Assembly (NCBI GenBank): GCA_020631675.1
Contig: JAHDGT010000350.1
Coordinates: 1 to 5,047 of the forward strand
DNA: 5,047 nucleotides
Direction: 5' to 3'
Source of the DNA: Bacteroidota bacterium
Lineage (GTDB): Bacteria; Bacteroidota; Bacteroidia; Chitinophagales; UBA2359
Position numbers and translations under genes: made by a program. Position 1 is the stretch's first letter; the number at the start of each line of letters is the position of its first letter. The notes below the pieces were generated by a model. The model ran no database searches. It worked only from the letters and a program-made list of their open reading frames with translations, and was not told the DNA's origin. This document shows, in pieces, positions 1 through 5,047 of this stretch.

Positions 1-11
1 TTAAAAGCACA

Positions 12-2702
12 TTAGAAGTTTATAGTACCCGTGAAGAATATTCTTCTAGGAAGAATTGGTCTTCCAAAGAAGAACTCCCCTTCACCTTCAACCAAAGCTC
101 TTGGATTACCCTCTGTGATCCCTTGAGAATCTAAAAGGTTGAACACTGAAAATCCTAAACGTAAGTTTTCTCCTGCATCACCAATACCAAAGCTATAGCC
201 AGCTCCCAATCTCATTAAAGCAATAGGATCCAGTTGAATGGTATTATCATCACTTGTATACTTAGAACCGGTATAGTTCATAGTTGCGAAACCATCCACA
301 TTAGAACGGTCAAAGTACAAGCCTAAGAAGCCCATCAAATTAGGCTGTCTTGCTAAAGCATTACCTTCATTAACCGTCTCAGATGTGCCATTCACTAAGT
401 CTTCTCTTAGATTCTTCGTGATTTGGTGGTTCTGAAAAGTAAATGAACCTCTCAAGTTCAAGCCCTCGATCAAAGCATAGTCCGCAGTAAGCTCCGCACC
501 AATTGTAGCGGTATTTTGCTCATTGCGCTGAACCTGCTCTAAAGTTCCATTCACAAAAGAATTCACAATTGAAATTCTATCCTGTAAGGCCACATAATAA
601 GCAGCCAAAGATCCACTGAATTTATCCGCACCGAATTTCAAACCCAATTCACCCTGTACAATAGTTTCAGGATTGTACTCCGTTCCTGTAATGCCAGTAG
701 CAATAGGTGCAAAACCTCTTAGCTGAGGGAAGAAGTAACCGCGAGAGAAGTTAGCATATAAGTTCATAGCGTTAGAGATCTCATACAAACCGGCTAAAGA
801 AACCGCCCAGCTTGAAGCCTCAACATCCGCACTTACGAAAGTACCATCCGCAAAACGCACATCAGATAATTCGGGCGTAAGTCCCGCATCATTGTAAACA
901 GTAACATCTGCTAAACCTCCGTTTCTGAATACACCTGTGGTTCTTTCAAAACGGAAACCAGCATCTAAACGCCATCTGTCGTATACCAATTCATCCGTTA
1001 AGTAAAAAGCAGATCGGTTCTGGCTTAAAAATCTGTTACTGGTTTGGCCGATACGGTTAGAAATACCTCCTTGCGAATAAATCACGGTTTCCCCATCCGC
1101 ATTGGTGTAAGAAATATCAACCATCTTAGGATTGTTATTCCACTCAGAAACCACTCTATACTGGAAGTTCACATCATCGGCCTCGGAGCGTCCAAGGAAC
1201 GTACCAACGGTTATGTTATGACTTCCCATTCCTGCAGATATCGTCTTTGTAATAGATGCTTCTCCTGAATAATCCGTCATCGGACGAATACGATCCACAT
1301 GTAAGTTATCAACAACTAAATCATTACCATCGATCGCATTAGACAAACCGTGATAATTAGCAGAGAAACCTGTATTGTCAGGTGCGATCACATTCATATA
1401 GTTATTCAGCGTAGTGGGGTTCCCCTCGTTCACCCCATTCCCCCCTACATAAAGGGCGAAACTGTGGTGATAATCCGCCATTCTTGCCTTAGCTTTGAAT
1501 TTATACGACTTCGGCAAGTCATACTCGAACTCACCTAATAAGTAGCCACCTTTGGTGTATACGCCATCTCCATAAGGACTATCATACACACCGCCTGGTG
1601 TACGGAAAGAAGTGTGACTCAAAGCGCCCGACATCAACTGAGATACTGGCTCACCATCATTACCATTCAAACGCTCACGAGAACCGCCTTCCAATGGCAA
1701 TGGCATTAAGAACTGCGCACGGTCGTTGATGAACTGTCCGTGTAAGGTAAAGGAACCATTATCAAAGTCCTTCTTTATGTTACCTCTTAGCTGACCACCT
1801 CTTGTAGGTACTCCAGTCTGATAAGGCCCCTCATCATAACGCATAAAGCCCGTCAAAGCATAATACGTATTAGAGTTTTCACCCCCTAATTGACCACCAC
1901 TGTAAATATCTGTTCTTATACGGCCCTGATCCGCTACTTCAACATTGAAGGTATTGCCAGGATTCGCATCACCAGTTTTACTGATGTAATTGATAATCCC
2001 TGCCGCGGATCCAGCACCATATAAAATAGAGGCACCACCTCTTACAAATTCAACGCCTTTGAAGCCGATGTCTGGACGAGCATAAACATCATGAGCCGAA
2101 GAATTCAAACCAAAAGAAGTCATTAATGGAAGTCCGTCATACTGTAGCGGGTTAAAAGTATACTGTCCACCAGAAGGCAGACCTCTTACGAATAAGTTCG
2201 TCGCGGTTTCACCACCACCACCTTCAGCAGTGATACCCGGAATACTTCTCAAGATATCCGCCTGACTGTTGGCATTCAGTTTAGTGATCTCCTTCATTCT
2301 CAAAGAGCTAATAGAAAGAGGGGCCTGCTTTTGAGAACGGAATGTGCTAGAGGCCGTGATCATAATTTCATCCAGACCAATACCTGATATCAGTACGAAA
2401 TCCTGATTAACATCTTGACCACCACTAAGGCTCACTTCAGCAGATTGACCACTAAAACCAGCGTACGAAACTTGTAGGGTGTACGTACCATCCATTAAAT
2501 TCAAAACGTAGTTCCCATCAAAATCCGTAATGGTTCCAGTATTCAATTCGGGAATAAAAATGGTAGCTCCAACTAAAGGATACTCACCATCACTGTCTGT
2601 TACAGAACCAGAAACCGTATTCTGGGCAAAAATCGAATAAGGCAAAATCGCCAGCACAAAGACAAGCAATAAATGCCTAAAAAAATGTAGTGTCTTCTCC
2701 AT
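12..2702 (-). CDS. TonB-dependent outer-membrane receptor with N-terminal CarboxypepD_reg-like domain
   Basis: This is a complete 896-residue outer-membrane active transporter that would take up a large or scarce ligand using TonB/ExbBD energy. Seen in order: a signal peptide (residues 1-26, hydrophobic core HLLLVFVLAILPYSIFA, likely cut before QNTVSG); a CarboxypepD_reg-like beta-sandwich (about 27-108, with GSVTD, VGATI and DFDGNY); a TonB-box-like segment DEIMITAS (111-118); a plug domain (about 120-245) with ADILRSIPGI, NLFVRGL, VEFVRGGASILYG and AGIINYISKTG; then a beta-barrel ending in Phe (RRIFFTGTINF), the usual terminal aromatic for outer-membrane insertion. The domain order is typical of Bacteroidota. 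The VRGGAS...GIINYISK plug signature recalls FecA-like and general receptors rather than long SusC proteins, and no SusD-like gene is visible, although DNA beyond position 1 is not seen. The ATG at 2702 is preferred to a TTG six bases upstream because it begins a normal signal peptide. Substrate unknown. The family call is very secure. Confidence 0.96.
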   Translation of the reverse strand: MEKTLHFFRHLLLVFVLAILPYSIFAQNTVSGSVTDSDGEYPLVGATIFIPELNTGTITDFDGNYVLNLMDGTYTLQVSYAGFSGQSAEVSLSGGQDVNQDFVLISGIGLDEIMITASSTFRSQKQAPLSISSLRMKEITKLNANSQADILRSIPGITAEGGGGETATNLFVRGLPSGGQYTFNPLQYDGLPLMTSFGLNSSAHDVYARPDIGFKGVEFVRGGASILYGAGSAAGIINYISKTGDANPGNTFNVEVADQGRIRTDIYSGGQLGGENSNTYYALTGFMRYDEGPYQTGVPTRGGQLRGNIKKDFDNGSFTLHGQFINDRAQFLMPLPLEGGSRERLNGNDGEPVSQLMSGALSHTSFRTPGGVYDSPYGDGVYTKGGYLLGEFEYDLPKSYKFKAKARMADYHHSFALYVGGNGVNEGNPTTLNNYMNVIAPDNTGFSANYHGLSNAIDGNDLVVDNLHVDRIRPMTDYSGEASITKTISAGMGSHNITVGTFLGRSEADDVNFQYRVVSEWNNNPKMVDISYTNADGETVIYSQGGISNRIGQTSNRFLSQNRSAFYLTDELVYDRWRLDAGFRFERTTGVFRNGGLADVTVYNDAGLTPELSDVRFADGTFVSADVEASSWAVSLAGLYEISNAMNLYANFSRGYFFPQLRGFAPIATGITGTEYNPETIVQGELGLKFGADKFSGSLAAYYVALQDRISIVNSFVNGTLEQVQRNEQNTATIGAELTADYALIEGLNLRGSFTFQNHQITKNLREDLVNGTSETVNEGNALARQPNLMGFLGLYFDRSNVDGFATMNYTGSKYTSDDNTIQLDPIALMRLGAGYSFGIGDAGENLRLGFSVFNLLDSQGITEGNPRALVEGEGEFFFGRPILPRRIFFTGTINF

Positions 2703-2764
2703 AACCAAGTTTTAATATTGAGATTAGTTCTTACTTCTTTGCGAGAGCACATGAAATAATAATT

Positions 2765-2797
2765 TAAAATTACGAACGCTAGCTTGTCGAAAAACAA
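2765..2797 (-). promoter_or_regulatory. Candidate Bacteroidota-type promoter for the receptor gene
   Basis: On the minus strand, a TTG (complement of 2795-2797) is followed after 22 bp by TAATTTTA (complement of 2765-2772). This matches seven of eight positions of the TAnnTTTG -7 element described for Bacteroidota. The spacing lies at the upper end of the range reported for Flavobacterium promoters. Transcription would start near 2758 and leave a leader of roughly 55 nt before the ATG at 2702. The DNA is AT-rich, so a match this good can arise by chance. Confidence 0.3.
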
Positions 2798-2858
2798 TAG
2801 AAAACTATCAAAAAAAGACACTATTCTATACTTTAACCGGAAAAATGCTATAATTTAG

Positions 2859-2888
2859 TACATAATAGTGCATGTGTTATATACATAA
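2859..2888 (+). promoter_or_regulatory. Possible regulator half-sites: TACATAA direct repeat
   Basis: The heptamer TACATAA occurs at 2859-2865 and again at 2882-2888, 23 bp apart start to start, about two helical turns. An imperfect dyad, ATGTGTTATATACAT (2872-2886, five of seven base pairs matching), overlaps the second copy. AraC-family proteins typically bind two direct-repeat half-sites about 21 bp apart, so the position just upstream of the AraC-type gene is suggestive. The motif is short and AT-rich, so chance is a real alternative. Confidence 0.22.
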
Positions 2889-2916
2889 ATAATCAATCTG
2901 AACTTTTCCATCACTT

Positions 2917-3777
2917 ATGAAACCAGAATTCGAAATCATAAAAGAACCCATTGAACGGTCTTTTATTTTCAGGACCATCATTCGCAAAAGCAGACCATTG
3001 CTCAGTCAAGCATGGCACTTTCATCCTGAAATTGAACTCTGTTATACCACACATAGTAATGGAAGGCGCTTCGTAGGCAATCAAATATCTGATTATAGAG
3101 AAGGAGACCTGGTCATGTTCGGTGCGAACTTACCACATGGCTTTACTACCGAAGTGTATAGCTGTCAATACGTTATGCAAATGACCCATGATTTCTTGGG
3201 ACTACCATTCATAAATAGTCCTGAATTAAGAGAAATAAACCATTTATTTCATAGAGCCAAAAGAGGGCTGGTTTTCAAAAATGAGACCAGAAAGAAAATA
3301 GCGCCAATGCTCTTAGAAGCCCAGCATAAAAGTGGAATAACTCAGCTTATTTGCGTATTAGAATTATTGCAAACGCTAGCTATTGCCAAAGATGTAGAAG
3401 AAATATGCTCTGAAGAATATGCATTAGACTTCAACGTCTCTCAGATGGGTCGGGTTAAAATCGTTTACAATCATATTATGGACCATTTCAAAGAAGAAAT
3501 TCGCGTGAAAGAAATAGCCGACAAACTGAATATTTCAGAAGCTACCTTTTACAAATTCATTAAGACCCATACCAAGAAAACCTATACCCAGATCATCAAT
3601 GAGTTCAGAATCAATTATGCCAGTAAATTATTGATGACCACAGATAAAACCATTTCTCAAATCTGCTATGAAAGCGGTTACAATAACCTATCTTACTTTA
3701 ATAGAAAATTCAAAGAGTTGTTACACCAAACCCCTCATCAATTCAGAAGCAATTATATCGCTCCATCTAATAAATAA
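2917..3777 (+). CDS. AraC-family transcriptional regulator with cupin-type sensor domain
   Basis: This is a 286-residue cytoplasmic DNA-binding regulator of normal length for the family. The N-terminal half (about 1-100) is a cupin-like ligand-binding domain, shown by WHFHPEIEL (33-41), a GRRFVGNQ strand, the REGDLVMFGANLPH turn (61-74), and His34/His36/Glu40/His74, which could line a metal or ligand pocket. A helical linker follows. The C-terminal AraC/XylS domain spans about 180-282, with a first helix-turn-helix at 195-216 (VKEIADKLNISEATFYKFIK) and a second at 244-266 carrying the family signature SQICYESGYNNLSYFNRKFK, then TPHQFR. His270 stands where many relatives have Gly in the GxTP motif. 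The ATG at 2917 gives a full cupin domain, and no better upstream start is apparent. It diverges from the receptor gene and lies 39 bp before the reductase gene, so it may control either or both (inference). The effector is unknown. Confidence 0.95.
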   Translation: MKPEFEIIKEPIERSFIFRTIIRKSRPLLSQAWHFHPEIELCYTTHSNGRRFVGNQISDYREGDLVMFGANLPHGFTTEVYSCQYVMQMTHDFLGLPFINSPELREINHLFHRAKRGLVFKNETRKKIAPMLLEAQHKSGITQLICVLELLQTLAIAKDVEEICSEEYALDFNVSQMGRVKIVYNHIMDHFKEEIRVKEIADKLNISEATFYKFIKTHTKKTYTQIINEFRINYASKLLMTTDKTISQICYESGYNNLSYFNRKFKELLHQTPHQFRSNYIAPSNK

Positions 3778-3816
3778 ATTTCTCGAACCAAACGCCAATT
3801 CAGACGTTCCTCCTGC

Positions 3817-4902
3817 ATGCAACAACATACCATTTTCGAGCCTTACCAATTAGGCGATATTCAGCTGACTTCCAGAATCGCTATGGCTCCTTTGACCCGC
3901 TGCCGTGCCGTAGACAGCAACACCCCGAATCCACTTATGGCCGAGTATTACGGCCAACGTGCCAGTGCCGGACTCATCATCGCAGAAGGGACTTCCCCAT
4001 CTCCTAATGGATTAGGCTATACCAATATCCCTGGTGCTTATAATGAACTACAAGCCGAAGCATGGAAAGCCAGCACCCAAGCCGTACACGATAATGGCGG
4101 GCGCATCTTCTTACAGATCATGCACACTGGCCGTATCGCCCATGCCAACAACCTGCCCGAAGGTGCGGCAGTCGTCGGCCCATCCGCCATCGCACAAGAA
4201 GGCAAAATCAGTACCTATACAGAAGGCAGGCAGCCCTACCCTATTCCTAAGGCTCTAAGCACTGCCGAGGTACAAGCTACGATCCAAGAATACGTCCATT
4301 CCGCTAAACTATGCGATCAAGCAGGCTTTGATGGTATAGAAATTCACTGCGCACACGGTTATCTGCCCAATCAATTTCTCTGCCCTTCGCGCAATCAAAG
4401 AACAGATCAGTATGGCGGTTCCATTGAAAATCGCTGCAGATTTGTCTTAGAGATCGTCGAGCAATGTATAAAAGCCATTGGTGCGAATAAAGTGGGCATC
4501 CGCATTTCCCCATTCAGCTATGCGGATTCGCAAGACGATCCACAGCTAATGGTAGCAACCTATCAGTATCTGGCACAACAACTCAACAACTTAGGAGTGG
4601 TATTTCTTCACCTCAGTAATATGGGTGAGTGGAATGAGAATAAAGCTGCGGTTTGGCCTTCCTTCCGTCAACTCTTCAAGGGCACGATCATACAATGTGG
4701 GGATCTTGACCTAAATAGTGCTAAAGAACTGCTGGACAGCCAGCAAGTGGATATGGTCGCTTTTGGGCGCGACTTCATCGGCAATCCGGATCTGGTAGAG
4801 CGTTTCAAAAACAATTGGCCAATTACTGAAAGAAACAAAGAAGGCTGGTACGGCCCAGACGAAAAGGGCTATACAGATTATGCTTTCTATGAAGCCAATT
4901 AA
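3817..4902 (+). CDS. Old Yellow Enzyme-type FMN-dependent ene-reductase (NemA/PETN reductase-like)
   Basis: This is a 361-residue soluble TIM-barrel flavoenzyme expected to reduce activated C=C bonds (enones, maleimides) or nitro compounds and nitrate esters, using NAD(P)H through FMN. Seen: N-terminal MAPLTRCRA with Thr27, the flavin-tuning Thr of classical OYEs; Tyr68; LQIMHTGR with Gln100; the substrate-anion pair His177 and His180 with proton-donor-like Tyr182 in EIHCAHGYLPNQFL; the NQRTDQYGGSIENR signature (193-206); Arg229 in GIRISP; a flavin-phosphate region with CGDLD (294-298) and GRDFIGNPDL (317-326, usually GRPFIANPDL); and a C-terminal GYTDY (351-355). The His/His pair resembles PETN reductase rather than the His/Asn of yeast OYE1. 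Met102 replaces the Trp usual in LWHTGR. The length is normal and the frame intact. The gene may share a transcript with the preceding regulator. The physiological substrate is unknown; many OYEs serve in detoxification. Confidence 0.94.
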   Translation: MQQHTIFEPYQLGDIQLTSRIAMAPLTRCRAVDSNTPNPLMAEYYGQRASAGLIIAEGTSPSPNGLGYTNIPGAYNELQAEAWKASTQAVHDNGGRIFLQIMHTGRIAHANNLPEGAAVVGPSAIAQEGKISTYTEGRQPYPIPKALSTAEVQATIQEYVHSAKLCDQAGFDGIEIHCAHGYLPNQFLCPSRNQRTDQYGGSIENRCRFVLEIVEQCIKAIGANKVGIRISPFSYADSQDDPQLMVATYQYLAQQLNNLGVVFLHLSNMGEWNENKAAVWPSFRQLFKGTIIQCGDLDLNSAKELLDSQQVDMVAFGRDFIGNPDLVERFKNNWPITERNKEGWYGPDEKGYTDYAFYEAN

Positions 4903-4917
4903 AATGCATTAGGCTGC

Positions 4918-4942
4918 GTGCCCGCAATAAAAGCTTGCGCTT
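4918..4942 (+). repeat. Left arm of the inverted-repeat element, with its own small hairpin
   Basis: This arm begins GTGCCCGCA and ends in the core AAAGCTTGCGCTT. It can fold locally in two alternative ways: AAGC-TTGC-GCTT (4931-4942), or CGCAA (4923-4927) paired with TTGCG (4935-4939) over a 7-nt loop. It matches the reverse complement of 5014-5038 at 21 of 25 positions. Confidence 0.65.
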
Positions 4943-4958
4943 ATGCCCACAATAAAAA
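4920..4958 (+). repeat. Imperfect 14-bp direct repeat GCCCRCAATAAAAR
   Basis: GCCCGCAATAAAAG at 4920-4933 recurs as GCCCACAATAAAAA at 4945-4958, with 12 of 14 positions identical and a 25-bp period. The first copy overlaps the left arm of the inverted element; the second lies in its centre. It may record a local duplication inside the element. Confidence 0.55.
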
Positions 4959-4978
4959 TCAGCGTACTGCACGAAAAA

Positions 4979-5006
4979 TCTCATGTCTCGAGTCTCATGT
5001 CTCGGG
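4979..5006 (+). repeat. Heptamer tandem array TCTCNNG x4 (14-bp unit x2)
   Basis: Four consecutive 7-bp units read TCTCATG, TCTCGAG, TCTCATG, TCTCGGG, followed by a partial TCT (5007-5009). At the higher order this is a 14-bp unit, TCTCATGTCTCGAG, repeated twice with one difference. The array sits just inside the right arm of the inverted-repeat element. Copy number in arrays like this often varies between strains. Confidence 0.85.
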
Positions 5007-5013
5007 TCTAAGA

Positions 5014-5038
5014 AAGCGCAAGCTTTCACTGCGCCCAC
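5014..5038 (-). repeat. Right arm of the inverted-repeat element, with alternative hairpins
   Basis: Read on the minus strand, this arm starts GTGGGCGCA and ends in the core AAAGCTTGCGCTT. On the plus strand it can form AAAGC-GCAA-GCTTT (5013-5026), whose RNA would carry a GNRA-type tetraloop. Alternatively, GCGCA (5016-5020) can pair with TGCGC (5030-5034). A further short hairpin, GCCC-ACC-GGGC (5033-5043), overlaps its outer end. No T-run follows. Confidence 0.65.
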
Positions 5039-5047
5039 CGGGCTATC

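Larger units (their letters stand above)
2703..2916. promoter_or_regulatory. Divergent intergenic control region between receptor and AraC-type regulator
   Basis: This 214-bp AT-rich region holds the 5' ends of two divergent genes and no convincing reading frame of its own. It must contain the receptor promoter and, most likely, the regulator promoter. Neither start codon has a clear Shine-Dalgarno sequence: the receptor is preceded by AAAACTTGGTT and the regulator by TTTTCCATCACTT. Weak leaders of this kind are usual in Bacteroidota. A divergent AraC-type gene next to the gene it controls is a common arrangement, so the regulator may bind here. That is inferred from context, not shown. Confidence 0.7.
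4918..5038. repeat. Composite inverted-repeat element (REP/BIME-like or MITE-like)
   Basis: Two 25-bp arms, 4918-4942 and 5014-5038, are inverted copies of each other. They match at 21 of 25 positions, including a perfect 13-bp core AAAGCTTGCGCTT / AAGCGCAAGCTTT, and enclose a 71-bp centre that contains a heptamer array. The arms are themselves weakly palindromic, as in paired REP units. No coding frame is evident. The element begins 15 bp after the reductase stop codon. Its stem could act in transcript 3'-end formation, but no T-run follows, so it is not a canonical intrinsic terminator. Without other copies in the genome, mobility is only inferred. The element may extend beyond the window edge. 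Confidence 0.7.

Noticed and set aside
1044..1538. Short plus-strand open frames opposite the receptor gene.
   Set aside because: They lie antisense to an intact receptor frame, have no recognisable domain and no credible start context; they are shadows of the receptor coding sequence.
12..2702. Assignment of the receptor as a SusC-type glycan importer.
   Set aside because: It has the CarboxypepD_reg-like domain found in many SusC proteins, but it is shorter than typical SusC, its plug motifs are FecA-like, and no SusD partner is visible in the window.
2849..2858. A TATAAT / TAATTTAG -10-like or -7-like sequence upstream of the regulator gene.
   Set aside because: No TTG or other -33/-35-like element is present at suitable spacing, and the region is AT-rich, so I did not call it as the regulator promoter.
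2775..3381. A 10-bp word AACGCTAGCT shared by the divergent region (2775-2784) and the regulator gene (3372-3381), containing the palindrome GCTAGC.
   Set aside because: Several chance 10-bp matches are expected in about 5 kb of DNA, and the second copy lies inside a normal coding frame, so it is not evidence of an operator.
3778..3816. A possible terminator or promoter between the regulator and the reductase.
   Set aside because: The 39-bp gap has no stem-loop with a T-run and no recognisable promoter, so co-transcription is plausible but no element can be called.
4823..5038. A minus-strand open frame overlapping the reductase 3' end and the repeat element.
   Set aside because: It runs through the heptamer array and inverted arms and opposite the reductase's conserved C-terminus; its translation shows repeat-derived sequence and no protein family signal.

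Overview
The window looks like ordinary chromosomal sequence from a member of the Bacteroidota. The support is a TonB-dependent receptor with an N-terminal CarboxypepD_reg-like (carboxypeptidase-D regulatory-like) extension, weak or absent Shine-Dalgarno sequences before all three genes, AT-rich intergenic DNA, and a candidate promoter resembling the TTG / TAnnTTTG type of this phylum. A finer placement cannot be supported from the sequence alone.

Layout: positions 12-2702 (minus strand) encode a complete outer-membrane TonB-dependent receptor. A 214-bp divergent intergenic region (2703-2916) separates it from two plus-strand genes. The first is an AraC-family regulator with a cupin sensor domain (2917-3777). 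After a 39-bp gap comes an Old Yellow Enzyme (OYE)-type FMN ene-reductase (3817-4902). The sequence after the reductase, from 4918 to about 5043, is a structured non-coding repeat element. Two inverted, hairpin-forming 25-bp arms enclose a short array of heptamer repeats of the form TCTCNNG.

How the parts may work together (inference): the regulator lies between the receptor and the reductase, divergent from one and co-directional with the other. The simplest reading is a small ligand-responsive locus in which the regulator controls uptake of an unknown compound and possibly its reduction. The sequence does not identify the ligand. No SusD-like gene, glycoside hydrolase, siderophore gene or TonB/ExbBD gene is visible, so substrate assignment would be guesswork.

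The protein-coding part is conventional. The item most worth a second look is the composite repeat at the right edge, whose architecture resembles paired inverted REP-like units (BIME-like) or a small MITE. I found no CRISPR array, tRNA, rRNA, insertion sequence, toxin-antitoxin pair or defence gene.
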